From: Micrococcus endophyticus
Lineage (GTDB): Bacteria > Actinomycetota > Actinomycetes > Actinomycetales > Micrococcaceae
Assembly (NCBI RefSeq): GCF_014205115.1
Contig: NZ_JACHMW010000001.1
Coordinates: forward strand, 992,001 to 1,056,000
Length of the DNA: 64,000 nucleotides
Direction of reading: 5' to 3'
Shown piece by piece: positions 1 through 8,424 of the stretch; position 1 is the stretch's first letter; each line of letters begins with the position of its first letter. Under the pieces are notes generated by a model, which worked only from the letters and a program-made list of their open reading frames with translations, was not told the origin of the DNA and did no database searches. Made by a program: the position numbers and the translations under genes.

Positions 1-16
1 GGGCCGTTCGGGCCGC

Positions 17-625
17 TCAGGCGGCGCCGGCCGCCGCCGGCTCGCGGACGCCGCGGGCGTCGTCGTCCGCCTCGTCTCCCTCCTCCGACGACGGCGGCGG
101 CGTGGCCGGCGCGTCGCCCCCGCGCAGCGCCGGGGGCAGCTCGGTGACGTACCCGTCCCCGGTGCCGGCGGCGGTCCCGTCGGCCTCCGCGGCGCCTGCC
201 GAGGCGACGGCCCCGGCCTGACCCTGCCCGTCCTGCTCGTCGGCGCCGTCCGGGCGCGCGGCCGCGGCGCGCTGGCTGCGCTGGAAGGCCGCCGAGCCGA
301 AGGCCAGGTCGAGCCCCACGGCGTCAGCCACCACGTCCACGGACGTGCCGGAGCGGTCCTCTGTGGACCAGTCCCGCACGCGCAGCCGCCCGGTGACGAT
401 CACGGGGTTGCCCTTGCGCACCGACTGGGCGGTGTTGGAGCCGAGCTGGCCGAAGGCGGACACGCTGTACCAGTTGGTGTGGGCGTCCACCCAGGCGCCG
501 GCCTCCCGGTCGAAGCGGCGCTCGGTGGTGGCCAGGCGGAAGCCGGCCACGGTGGCACCGGATGCGGTGGTCCGGGTGACGGGATCCGTGGCCACGAAGC
601 CGCGCACGGTGATGATGTCCTGCAT
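17..625 (-). CDS. ssb: Single-stranded DNA-binding protein, paralogue without the acidic tip
   Basis: A 202-aa protein whose first ~110 residues form an SSB OB-fold, with the motifs ITVRGFVATDP, TNWYSVSAFG and GNPVIVTGRLRVRDW. It should coat single-stranded DNA in recombination, repair or uptake. The rest is a low-complexity Ala/Gly/Asp/Glu tail ending in EPAAAGAA. The DDDIPF-like tip with which the main replicative SSB recruits partner proteins is absent, and the gene is not next to rpsF or rpsR. Both points suggest a second, SsbB-type paralogue, which in other Gram-positives acts in natural transformation. The start is set by AGGAGG eight bases before ATG. Family confident; paralogue role inferred. 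Confidence 0.9.
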   Translation of the reverse strand: MQDIITVRGFVATDPVTRTTASGATVAGFRLATTERRFDREAGAWVDAHTNWYSVSAFGQLGSNTAQSVRKGNPVIVTGRLRVRDWSTEDRSGTSVDVVADAVGLDLAFGSAAFQRSQRAAAARPDGADEQDGQGQAGAVASAGAAEADGTAAGTGDGYVTELPPALRGGDAPATPPPSSEEGDEADDDARGVREPAAAGAA

Positions 626-809
626 GGTGTGCCTCCTGGGCTGCGCCCCGGGCCGTGCCGGGGTGATGGTCGGCGCATCGGCTGATCCGCCACCGCCAGG
701 GAACCCCGGGACGGGGCGGGGCCAGCGGGCCGGGACGGGATCTGGGGACGGCGGGGCATGCCCGGCGCCCTGTGCAGGAGCGGCCGCCGGTCGCGACCAC
801 CGCGACGGC

Positions 810-815
810 TAGACT
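810..815 (+). promoter_or_regulatory. -10 box TAGACT for tRNA-Arg
   Basis: TAGACT matches the TAnnnT -10 pattern seen before many genes here and ends 11 bases before the mature tRNA 5' end. No clear TTGACA-like -35 element is visible. Confidence 0.5.
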
Positions 816-826
816 GGCACGGCCCA

Positions 827-900
827 GCCCCAGTAGCTCAGCTGGACAGAGCAGCGGCCTTCTAATCCGCCGGTCGGGGGTTCGAATCCCTCCTGGGGCA
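827..900 (+). tRNA. tRNA-Arg (anticodon TCT)
   Basis: Cloverleaf with acceptor arms GCCCCAG/CTGGGGC, D-stem GCTC/GAGC, anticodon loop CTTCTAA and T-loop TTCGAAT; discriminator A. CCA is not encoded (CCG follows). The base pair closing the anticodon loop is a C-T mismatch (GCGGC/TCCGC), which is unusual for this tRNA. Reads AGA, a rare codon in such GC-rich DNA. Confidence 0.95.
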
Positions 901-961
901 CCGAGAAGGGGCGGAGCCCTCCGAGCACGCCCGACGTCCGCCGCGCCCGAAGGAGACCGCT

Positions 962-2518
962 TTGGACCGCCTGCGTTCCTGGCTCCACGCCCCGCGACCC
1001 GCCGTCCCCGAGGTCCGCGTGACCCGCCGCGAGGGCCTCCACCTGGGGATCCTCCTCGCGCTCGCCTCCACCCTGGCCATCGTCCACTCGTTCCTCCGGT
1101 ACGGGATCTACGAGGCCAAGGGCTACGACCTGGGCATCTTCGACCAGGTGGTGCGCCAGTACGCGCTGTTCAACGCGCCGCTGAGTTCCGTCAAGGGCGT
1201 GGACTTCCACATTCTCGGGGACCACTTCCACCCGATCCTGGCCCTGCTGGCGCCCTTCTACTGGATCTGGCCGGACCCGCGCATGCTCGGCATCGTGATG
1301 GCCCTCGCCCTCGCGGCGGCCGCCGTGCCCGTCTACCGCTTCGCCCGACGCCGCACCGGCCACGCCGTCTCCCTCGTCGCCGTGGCGGCGCTGATGATCT
1401 CCTGGCCGTTCCAGGCGATGGTGAACTGGGACTTCCACGAGGTCACGCTGGGCGTGCCGCTCATGGCGTGGCTCGTCTGGGCCCTGGACGGACAGCGGCC
1501 CTGGCTCGCCACGGTCCTGGCCGCCGCGCTGCTCACCGTCCGCGAGGACATGGGCGTCACCCTGATCGCCGTCGCGCTGGTCATGGCCCTGCGGCGCTTC
1601 TGGCCGCAGGCCGCCCTCGTCGCCGTCCTCGGCGTGCTCGGCTACTGGTTCGCCACCTCCGTGGTGATCCCCCACTACTCCCCCACGGGCGACTTCGGCT
1701 ACTGGCAGTTCCAGGCCCTCGGCCCGGACATGGGCTCCTCCATCCTGACCATCCTCACGCGGCCGTGGGAGGCCGCCGCGGCACTGGTCGACCACCCGCT
1801 CAAGGCGGCGCTGTGGCTGCTGCACCTCGTGCCGCTGCTGTTCCTGCCCCTGCTCAGCCCGCTCACCCTGATGGCGCTGCCCATCCTGCTCTCCCGGCTC
1901 TGGAATGACCGCCTCAACGTGTGGGCGCCCGTGTACCAGTACGACGCGATCCTCGCCCCCCTCCTCCTCATGGCCGCGCTCGAGGGCGCCGTGCGCCTCT
2001 CGGACCTCCTCGCCCGACGACGGCGGCCCCGTCCCGCCGGGACCGGTGCCGGCTCCCACGCCTCGCCGCCGATGCGCCGGCTGCCGGCCGTCGTCGCCTC
2101 GACGGCGCTGGCGACGGGGCTGGTCGGGACCGCGTTCTTCCCGCAGGTGTTCCCGTACCACCGCACCCTCACCGGGGACATGACCATGACCCAGCACGCC
2201 CGGGACCTGGACCACGCGGTCTCCCTCATCCCGGACGGGGTGTGCGTGGAGGCCGCGGACAACGCGGTGCCGCACCTGACCGCCCGCACCCACGTGGGCC
2301 TGCACGGGGACATCGGGGACGAGCTGGCCACCTGGATGATCGTGGACACCTCGGTCGCCGAGCTCGGCGGCTGGGATCCGCTCACCCCAGACCAGGCCCT
2401 GGACCGCGCCGAGCGGCTCGGCTTCGAGACGGTGTGGGAGCGCGGCGACGTCGTCGTGCTGCGCCACCCGGACCGCGCCGTCTCCCCCACCTGCACGCAG
2501 TACCTCCAGCACCGCTGA
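962..2518 (+). CDS. DUF2079 polytopic membrane protein
   Basis: A 518-aa integral membrane protein of the DUF2079 family. The N-terminal part carries the family hallmarks YDLGIFDQ (about residue 55) and DFHILGDHFHPI (about residue 80), then about eight hydrophobic segments and a soluble C-terminal part. The fold and acidic N-terminal loop resemble GT-C glycosyltransferases, but no donor or acceptor is established. The start is TTG, supported by GGAG seven bases upstream. It lies just downstream of tRNA-Arg and converges with a cluster of mannosyltransferase-like genes, which fits an envelope-glycan role (inference). Confidence 0.8.
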   Translation: MDRLRSWLHAPRPAVPEVRVTRREGLHLGILLALASTLAIVHSFLRYGIYEAKGYDLGIFDQVVRQYALFNAPLSSVKGVDFHILGDHFHPILALLAPFYWIWPDPRMLGIVMALALAAAAVPVYRFARRRTGHAVSLVAVAALMISWPFQAMVNWDFHEVTLGVPLMAWLVWALDGQRPWLATVLAAALLTVREDMGVTLIAVALVMALRRFWPQAALVAVLGVLGYWFATSVVIPHYSPTGDFGYWQFQALGPDMGSSILTILTRPWEAAAALVDHPLKAALWLLHLVPLLFLPLLSPLTLMALPILLSRLWNDRLNVWAPVYQYDAILAPLLLMAALEGAVRLSDLLARRRRPRPAGTGAGSHASPPMRRLPAVVASTALATGLVGTAFFPQVFPYHRTLTGDMTMTQHARDLDHAVSLIPDGVCVEAADNAVPHLTARTHVGLHGDIGDELATWMIVDTSVAELGGWDPLTPDQALDRAERLGFETVWERGDVVVLRHPDRAVSPTCTQYLQHR

Positions 2519-2528
2519 CGCGGGCGGC

Positions 2529-3959
2529 TCACGAGCCCGACGTCGACCCCTCCGCCGGCTGCAGGCCGCGGCCGGCCGGGGGCAGCAGCAGCCGGTCCGG
2601 GGCGCCCGCGTAGACGCCGGCGTGCGGGTCCTCGGCCACGCCCGGGGCGATCGTCGGGGCGCCCTGGGCGAGCGCCGTGCGGCGCACCGGGTCGCGCGCG
2701 GGGTCGAGGATGTCCTTGACCACGGTGACCATGAGCCACACGAGCGCCACGATGTGCGCGACGATCCCCGAGGCGTACCAGGCGGTGATCCACCAGGCCC
2801 CGTCCGCGAACGCGCCGCCCGAGGTGATGCGCGCGGACTCCATCCACACGCCGCCCCAGTGGTACACCTCCACGGCCTGCCAGATCCAGAACGCGCGCCA
2901 CCGCGGGGTCGCCAGGACCACCAGCGGGATCAGCCACATCACGAACTGCGGGGAGTACACCTTCCCCCAGAGCAGGAACGAGGCCACGATCAGGAAGCAC
3001 AGCTGGGCCATGCGCGGCCGGTGCCGGGCGGAGAGCCCCAGCCAGGCGATGCCCGCGCAGCACAGGGCGAACATGCCGTTCTGCAGGGTGGAGAACGTCT
3101 CCCCGGACCAGCCGGTCCAGGCCAGGGAGAGCCAGGTCGAGGAGAACGAGACGGCCCGGTCCCCGGAGAACGTGTAGAAGCGGAACCACTGGTCGAAGGC
3201 CGTCAGCATGAACGGCACATTCACCGCGAGCCACGCGGCCACGCCGGCCGCCAGGGACGTGATCAGCCCGCGCCAGCGGCCCGTGCGCAGCGCCAGCACC
3301 AGGATCGCGCCGAAGAAGAACAGCGGGTAGAGCTTCAGGGCGGTGCCCAGCCCGATCAGCAGGCCCGCGAGCGTGGGACGGTGCGCCGTCCACGCCCACA
3401 GGGCCAGCGCCGCCAGCATGACCGCCCACAGGTCCCAGTTGAGCATCGAGGTGAGGATGATCCCCGGCGCCAGGGCCACCAGCAGCGCGTCCCGGGAGCG
3501 GCCGCGGGCGGTGTAGGCGGTGGCGATCACGAGGACCACCCAGCACAGCACCACGCCGACGGCGTTGACGTCGAAGTACGTCACGGTGCGCTCGTGCAGG
3601 TCCCCGGAGTCCGGCACCAGCCACATGGTCACGCCGGCGACGACGGCCAGCAGCGCCGGGTACTCCATCCATTGCTCGGGCGGCAGGGGCGTGTAGAAGG
3701 GGAAGTGGCCGTCCGAGAGCCCGCGCGTGGGGAACAGCTGCGCGAAGTCCGAGTAGCACATGTGCACGTGCACGCCCGGGGCGGCCCACCCGTTCACGCG
3801 GCACCACTGCTTGGTCAGCAGGCCGACGACGGCGGCCACGGCGGTGAGCCCCACGAGGATCCCGATCCAGCGGGGCCCGGGGCGCAGGGCGGCGGGGCTC
3901 GGCGGCGCGGCGGCGGAGCCGGTCCGGGTGTCGGCGGGGCGGCGGGGCTGCGAGGTCAC
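2529..3959 (-). CDS. GT87-type (DUF2029) polyprenol-phosphate-mannose mannosyltransferase
   Basis: A 476-aa GT-C membrane enzyme of the DUF2029/GT87 family. Such proteins use polyprenyl-phosphate-mannose to extend mannan chains outside the membrane. About ten hydrophobic segments are seen, with typical motifs such as PPEQWMEYP in the first long loop, ALKLYPLFFF, and KVYSPQFVMWLIPL. The GTG start has AGGAGA five bases upstream and overlaps the stop of the preceding gene by four bases (GTGA), so the two are probably translationally coupled. It is the last of three consecutive mannosyltransferases, suggesting lipomannan or mannan assembly. The exact linkage cannot be read from sequence. Confidence 0.82.
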   Translation of the reverse strand: MTSQPRRPADTRTGSAAAPPSPAALRPGPRWIGILVGLTAVAAVVGLLTKQWCRVNGWAAPGVHVHMCYSDFAQLFPTRGLSDGHFPFYTPLPPEQWMEYPALLAVVAGVTMWLVPDSGDLHERTVTYFDVNAVGVVLCWVVLVIATAYTARGRSRDALLVALAPGIILTSMLNWDLWAVMLAALALWAWTAHRPTLAGLLIGLGTALKLYPLFFFGAILVLALRTGRWRGLITSLAAGVAAWLAVNVPFMLTAFDQWFRFYTFSGDRAVSFSSTWLSLAWTGWSGETFSTLQNGMFALCCAGIAWLGLSARHRPRMAQLCFLIVASFLLWGKVYSPQFVMWLIPLVVLATPRWRAFWIWQAVEVYHWGGVWMESARITSGGAFADGAWWITAWYASGIVAHIVALVWLMVTVVKDILDPARDPVRRTALAQGAPTIAPGVAEDPHAGVYAGAPDRLLLPPAGRGLQPAEGSTSGS

Positions 3960-5713
3960 GGTCTCTCCTGGGCGAGCGGGGCGGCGGCGGTCGGGGGCTG
4001 GGCGGCGGCGTCGGTCGGGGTCGGCGCCGGCGCGTCGGGCGGGGTCTCGGCGTCCGGGGCGGCGGCCGGCGGCCCCGGCGGCGCGCCGGGCTCCCGCGGC
4101 CCGACCGCCTCCCGGGGCTCGACGACCTCGCGCGGCGGGCGGCGCCGGCCGGGGAACAGCGGCGCGGTGGCCGGGTCGCGGACCACGATCCACGCGATCC
4201 CGGCGAGCACGACGACGGCGGTGAGGGCCCGGACGGCGGCCACCGGCAGCCACTGGGCCACCGAGATCTGGTCCACCACGCCCACGCCGGTCAGCAGGAG
4301 CACGGCCAGGGCGGTGACCCAGCCGAGCCAGCGCGGATGGTCCGCGCCCCACGGCAGCGGGCGCAGGGCGCACGCCAGCAGCGGCAGCACCCAGAGCAGG
4401 TACCAGGGCTGCACGATCGGGGCGGTCACCACCGCCACGAAGAGCACCGCGGCGGCGGCGGACACGGGCTCCGGGGCGCGCCGGCGCAGCGCCAGCCACG
4501 CGCCAAAGCCCAGGGCCGCGAGCGTCATGAGCGTGTAGAAGCCGCCGGCCACCGCCCGCGCGGGCAGGCCGGCGAGGCCGTCGGCGGCCGCGCCGAGCAG
4601 CAGCCCGAGGACCCCGACGGGGGCGTACGGGAAGGCGGCGTCGCCGCTGGTGAGCATGGCCGGCACCCAGCCGAACCAGAGCCTCGAGCCCGCGCCGAGG
4701 ATCGTGAGCACGGCCAGGGCGATCGCCGCCGTCGTGATCCACGGGCCGAGCCGGTCCCGGCGGCGCAGGCCGGGATCGGCGCGGCGGAACCGGTCCCAGC
4801 CGGTGGGCAGCAGCAGCGCCACGAAGGGCAGCACGAGCGCGGTGAGCGGCTTGATGGCCACCGAGAGCGCGATCAGCACGATCCCCCACAGGGCGTGCAG
4901 GCGGCGGCGCGGCACGCGCACCATGAGCACGATGCCCGCCAGCATCAGCCCGGTCATCAGGGCGTCGTTGTGCACGCCGGCGATCATGTAGAGCAGGAAG
5001 AGGGGGTTGGCCACGCACACCCAGGCCGCCCACGCCCCGCACCGTCCGGATGCCTCGGCCAGCCGGGGCACCGCCCACAGGCACAGGGCCAGGCCCGCGA
5101 GCGCCAGCAGCCGGAACGCGGTGACGGAGAGCTCGATCTGTCCGCCGGTGACCCGCCAGATCGCCTCGGCGCAGAGCAGGAACAGCGGCCCGTACGGGGA
5201 CGGGGACTCGGCCCAGATGGAGTCGGCGCCCTGCATGAACCAGCCCGGCAGCGCGGAGACGCCCTGCGTGTAGGGGTCCAGGCCGAGGGCGAGCAGGCGC
5301 CCCTGCTGCAGGTAGGAGAACACGTCCCGGGAGAAGATCGGCAGGGCGAGCATCAGCGGGGCGGACCACTGCCACGCGGCCCGGGAGACGAGCCGGCCGT
5401 GGCCCTCCCACCGTCCGCGCAGGGAGCGGCCGAGCACGAGCCACGCGCGCACCAGCAGCAGCGACCCGGAGGCCAGCAGCAGGGTGCTGGCGAGCACGCC
5501 GGGCAGGTTCACGCGCAGCGGGTTCAGGAGGGTGCTGCCGGAGAAGACCGATTCCGGGGTCATGGGCAGCCAGCCCACGCCCCAGGAGCCCACCATGATC
5601 AGCACGGCCGCCCACGTGCCCTGCCGCACGGCGACGGCGGGCTCGGGGGGCGCCGTCTCGCGCTCCGGCCGTCCGGGCGGGGCCGGCGTCGGCGCGAGGC
5701 CGGCGCGCCTCAC
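3956..5713 (-). CDS. MptA/MptB-like alpha-1,6-mannosyltransferase
   Basis: A 585-aa GT-C membrane protein clearly homologous to its upstream neighbour. Shared motifs are PIFSRDVFSYLQQGRL, SPYGPLFL, GVHNDALMTGLMLAG, IKPLTALVLPF and QPWYLLWVLPL. This is the pattern of polyprenol-phosphomannose-dependent alpha-1,6-mannosyltransferases that build the lipomannan backbone in actinobacteria. The C-terminal ~65 residues are a Pro/Ala/Glu-rich cytoplasmic tail absent from the neighbour. The GTG start overlaps the upstream stop by four bases (GTGA) and its own stop overlaps the next start the same way. The two copies may have arisen by tandem duplication. Confidence 0.83.
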   Translation of the reverse strand: MRRAGLAPTPAPPGRPERETAPPEPAVAVRQGTWAAVLIMVGSWGVGWLPMTPESVFSGSTLLNPLRVNLPGVLASTLLLASGSLLLVRAWLVLGRSLRGRWEGHGRLVSRAAWQWSAPLMLALPIFSRDVFSYLQQGRLLALGLDPYTQGVSALPGWFMQGADSIWAESPSPYGPLFLLCAEAIWRVTGGQIELSVTAFRLLALAGLALCLWAVPRLAEASGRCGAWAAWVCVANPLFLLYMIAGVHNDALMTGLMLAGIVLMVRVPRRRLHALWGIVLIALSVAIKPLTALVLPFVALLLPTGWDRFRRADPGLRRRDRLGPWITTAAIALAVLTILGAGSRLWFGWVPAMLTSGDAAFPYAPVGVLGLLLGAAADGLAGLPARAVAGGFYTLMTLAALGFGAWLALRRRAPEPVSAAAAVLFVAVVTAPIVQPWYLLWVLPLLACALRPLPWGADHPRWLGWVTALAVLLLTGVGVVDQISVAQWLPVAAVRALTAVVVLAGIAWIVVRDPATAPLFPGRRRPPREVVEPREAVGPREPGAPPGPPAAAPDAETPPDAPAPTPTDAAAQPPTAAAPLAQERP

Positions 5714-7365
5714 TCCCCCGGCTCCGGGGTCCGCGGGGCGCGGCGCAGGCGGGCCAGCCCGGCGCGGACGGCGGGGCGGACGTGCCAGTGGTCCTTCACG
5801 AACCGGCTGGTGCGCCGGTCCACCACGAGGATCCAGGCCAGGCAGACGGCCGAGACGATCAGCGAGATCGCCTTGACCTGGTCCGCGATGGCCAGGAACT
5901 GCCACGTGAAGAGCTGGTCCGAGGCGCCGAAGGCGAGGAAGTAGCCCACGGTGAAGACGACCCACTTGATCTGCCAGTCGTCCCGGATGCCGATCACGGC
6001 GAAGAAGGGCAGCAGCCACAGCAGGTACCAGGGCTGGATGATGGGCGAGAGGATCACCAGCGCGGTGAACGCCCAGGTCATGCGCGTCATCACGCGGTCC
6101 TGGCGACCGAGGAACATCAGGGCCAGCACGATGAGCACGGAGAGCACGCGACCGGCCGTCTTGTAGACGCCCTCCACGGCCTGCTGGTCCGCGCCCTGGC
6201 CGACGAGCTCGCTGATCCCCACGGTGAGCAGGGAGAGCATGCCGATGGGGCCCCACGGGACCGTGCCGGTGCCGGTGCCCACCATGACGGCCACCCAGCC
6301 GAAGCCGAACCCGTTGAGGGCGCCGACCACGGACATGATCCCGAACGAGATGCCCGCGGTGAGGAACCAGAAGACGAAGCGCCGGATCCAGCCGGCGGTC
6401 GGGCCGGCCCAGAGCAGGCCGATGAACGGCAGCAGCACCAGGGTGATGGGCTTGATGCCCAGGGACAGGGTCACCAGCACGACGCCGGCCACGCCCCACG
6501 CGGCGGAGCGCGCGGGCGACTGGGGACGCAGCGGATGCCCGGCGCGCAGGGCGCACCACGTGCCGGCCAGGGCCAGGCCCACCATGAGGGCGTCGTTGTG
6601 GCCGGAGGCCACGAAGCTGATGGTGAAGAGCGGGTTGGCGGCGCTGACCCACTGCGCCCACGCCCCGTTGACGCGCAGGCGGCGGGCCAGCAGGGGGACG
6701 AAGACCATGATGAGCACCACGCCGGCCACGGCGACGAGGCGGAACAGGAAGATGGCCAGGTCCGGGTTCATGTCCCCGGACACGGCGACGACGGCCTGCT
6801 CGATCCACAGGAAGATCGGCCCGTAGGGGGTCTCCGAGTCCGCCCACGTGGCGTCCGCGCCGAGCTGGAACCAGTTGGACAGGGAGGAGATCGTGTCCTC
6901 GTACGGGTCCTGCCCGGCCACCATGAGCCGGCCCTGGCCCACGTACGCGAAGATGTCCCGGCTGAAGATCGGCAGGGCGAACACCTGCGGCAGGCACCAC
7001 AGGGCGGTCGCCAGGTTCACGGTGCGCAGGGAGCCGCGGCCGAAGGGGCGCACGGTCTGGCCGAGCCGCAGCCACGCCCAGAACATCACCCAGCAGCCGA
7101 GCGTGAGCAGGATGGTCCCGACGATCACGCCGGTCTCCTGGGTGCGCCACGGGATCAGCCACTGCCACCGGTTGATGGGCGAGGCCGAGGCCAGCCAGCC
7201 GACGGAGAACGAGCCCGCCACCAGCAGGAGCGAGCCCAGGGTGCCGACGAGGATGGGCCACGTGTTCCCGCCCGCCACCTTGGGGTCGGCGCGCAGGCCG
7301 CCGACGCCGATGTGGGCCGGCCGGCCGGCCGTGGACCCGGACGGCCGCGGGGTCGTCACGCTCAT
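5710..7365 (-). CDS. mptB: MptB-like alpha-1,6-mannosyltransferase
   Basis: A 551-aa polytopic GT-C enzyme and first gene of the three-gene mannosyltransferase operon. It has ~12 hydrophobic segments and the family motifs LPIFSRDIFAYVGQGRL, ETPYGPIFLWIE, SGHNDALMVGLALAG, GIKPITLVLLP and IIQPWYLLWLLP. It is expected to add alpha-1,6-mannose from polyprenyl-phosphate-mannose to a lipid-anchored acceptor at the outer membrane face. The ATG follows GGAAGGA at good spacing; a longer frame upstream lacks a ribosome site. The gene is divergent from orn across ~90 bases. The mptB symbol is by family resemblance; whether it acts as MptA or MptB is not decidable here. Confidence 0.83.
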   Translation of the reverse strand: MSVTTPRPSGSTAGRPAHIGVGGLRADPKVAGGNTWPILVGTLGSLLLVAGSFSVGWLASASPINRWQWLIPWRTQETGVIVGTILLTLGCWVMFWAWLRLGQTVRPFGRGSLRTVNLATALWCLPQVFALPIFSRDIFAYVGQGRLMVAGQDPYEDTISSLSNWFQLGADATWADSETPYGPIFLWIEQAVVAVSGDMNPDLAIFLFRLVAVAGVVLIMVFVPLLARRLRVNGAWAQWVSAANPLFTISFVASGHNDALMVGLALAGTWCALRAGHPLRPQSPARSAAWGVAGVVLVTLSLGIKPITLVLLPFIGLLWAGPTAGWIRRFVFWFLTAGISFGIMSVVGALNGFGFGWVAVMVGTGTGTVPWGPIGMLSLLTVGISELVGQGADQQAVEGVYKTAGRVLSVLIVLALMFLGRQDRVMTRMTWAFTALVILSPIIQPWYLLWLLPFFAVIGIRDDWQIKWVVFTVGYFLAFGASDQLFTWQFLAIADQVKAISLIVSAVCLAWILVVDRRTSRFVKDHWHVRPAVRAGLARLRRAPRTPEPGE

Positions 7366-7442
7366 GCGGCGGGGTCCTTCCGTGCTCTCAGGCGGGGCGC
7401 GCGCGGGCGCGGTGCGCACGAATCTACCACCGCCGCCCCGAG

Positions 7443-7448
7443 TAGCCT
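7443..7448 (+). promoter_or_regulatory. -10 box TAGCCT, leaderless orn start
   Basis: TAGCCT lies six bases before the orn ATG, so transcription should begin at or next to the start codon. No Shine-Dalgarno sequence is present, consistent with a leaderless mRNA. Confidence 0.6.
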
Positions 7449-7454
7449 GGGGCC

Positions 7455-8081
7455 ATGAGCGAGACGAGCACCCCCGCGCAGGAGAGCGCCCCCCTGGTCT
7501 GGATCGACTGCGAGATGACCGGCCTGCACCCCCACGTGGACGAGCTCGTGGAGGTGGCGGTGCTCATCACGGACGCCGAGCTGAACATCCTGGACGAGGG
7601 CATCGACCTGGTGATCCGCCCCTCCGAGGCCGCCCTCGCGCAGATGGACCCGTTCGTGCGGGACATGCACACCACCTCCGGCCTGCTGCCCGAGCTGGAG
7701 CACGGCCTCACCCTCGAGGACGCGACCGCACGGGTCATGGAGTACCTCACGGCGCGCGTGCCCGCAGGCAGGGCCCTGCTGGCCGGCAACACGGTGGGCC
7801 AGGACAAGCTCTTCTTGTCCGCGTACATGCCCGCCGTCGTCGAGCACCTCCACTACCGGATCGTGGACGTGTCCACCGTGAAGGAGCTGGCCCGCCGCTG
7901 GTACCCGCGGGCCTACTACCAGGCGCCCGCCAAGACCGGCGGCCACCGCGCCCTGGGCGACATCAAGGACTCCATCACCGAGCTGCGCTACTACCGCGCC
8001 GCCGTCATGGCCCCCTCCCCCGGCCCCACCTCCGAGGAGGCCCAGGCTATCGCCCGCGTGGTGGCCGAGGCGCAGGCCTGA
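7455..8081 (+). CDS. orn: Oligoribonuclease
   Basis: A 208-aa DEDDh 3'-5' exonuclease that degrades 2-5-nt RNA oligonucleotides, including pGpG, to mononucleotides. The motifs are WIDCEMTGL (exo I, D and E), NTVGQDKLFL (exo II), and GGHRALGDIKDSI (exo III, catalytic H and D). The length is typical for the family (~180-210 aa) with a short Ser/Glu-rich tail. It appears leaderless: the -10 box TAGCCT is six bases before ATG. It is followed by tRNA-His. Confidence 0.97.
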   Translation: MSETSTPAQESAPLVWIDCEMTGLHPHVDELVEVAVLITDAELNILDEGIDLVIRPSEAALAQMDPFVRDMHTTSGLLPELEHGLTLEDATARVMEYLTARVPAGRALLAGNTVGQDKLFLSAYMPAVVEHLHYRIVDVSTVKELARRWYPRAYYQAPAKTGGHRALGDIKDSITELRYYRAAVMAPSPGPTSEEAQAIARVVAEAQA

Positions 8082-8133
8082 CCTCCCTCCCGAGGGGTCG
8101 GGGGCCGGATTCGGCGCCCCGGCCGAACTCGTG

Positions 8134-8139
8134 TACAGT
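8134..8139 (+). promoter_or_regulatory. -10 box TACAGT for tRNA-His
   Basis: TACAGT fits the TAnnnT consensus and lies about 44 bases before the mature tRNA-His, implying a short 5' leader to be removed by RNase P. Confidence 0.4.
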
Positions 8140-8183
8140 GGAGCCCGCTGCGTCGCGCGGGGAGCCCCCGCAGGACGCGCATG

Positions 8184-8256
8184 GTGGGTGTAGCTCAGTC
8201 GGCAGAGCGTCTGGTTGTGGTCCAGAAGGTCGCGGGTTCAATCCCCGTCACTCACC
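8184..8256 (+). tRNA. tRNA-His (anticodon GTG)
   Basis: Acceptor arms GTGGGTG/CACTCAC, D-stem GCTC/GAGC, anticodon arm TCTGG-TTGTGGT-CCAGA, T-arm GCGGG-TTCAATC-CCCGT. The base before the acceptor stem is G and the discriminator is C, the G-1:C73 pair diagnostic of tRNA-His. CCA is not encoded. Confidence 0.97.
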
Positions 8257-8263
8257 CCGAAGG

Positions 8264-8297
8264 AAGGCCCGGAACCATGCGAATGGTTCCGGGCCTT
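8264..8297 (+). terminator. Hairpin terminator after tRNA-His
   Basis: A perfect 15-bp inverted repeat (AAGGCCCGGAACCAT and its complement) with loop GCGA starts eight bases past the tRNA. There is no U-tract, as is common for terminators here. Confidence 0.8.
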
Positions 8298-8366
8298 CGC
8301 GCATCCCGGACACGCTCGCGGCGAGGGACGCCGGCGGCCGGGGTCGTCGCGGCCCTTCCCCGGGCG

Positions 8367-8372
8367 TAGCCT
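8367..8372 (+). promoter_or_regulatory. -10 box TAGCCT for the MhuD-like gene
   Basis: TAGCCT lies ~52 bases before the GTG start at 8425, leaving a ~45-nt leader that includes the ribosome site GAAGGAGAG. Confidence 0.45.
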
Positions 8373-8424
8373 GGCGGGACGGTGTCGTCCAGGCGCCGCC
8401 CCCTCAGCGAAGGAGAGCCCCGCC

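Noticed and set aside
809-2512. 567-residue minus-strand frame through the DUF2079 gene
   Set aside because: His/Gly/Arg-rich shadow with no domain; it also runs through tRNA-Arg.
3956-7261. A single 1101-residue open frame on the minus strand
   Set aside because: It is the real ~585-aa mannosyltransferase plus run-on through the wrong frame of the upstream gene; the upstream part is Arg/Pro/Gly-rich shadow sequence.
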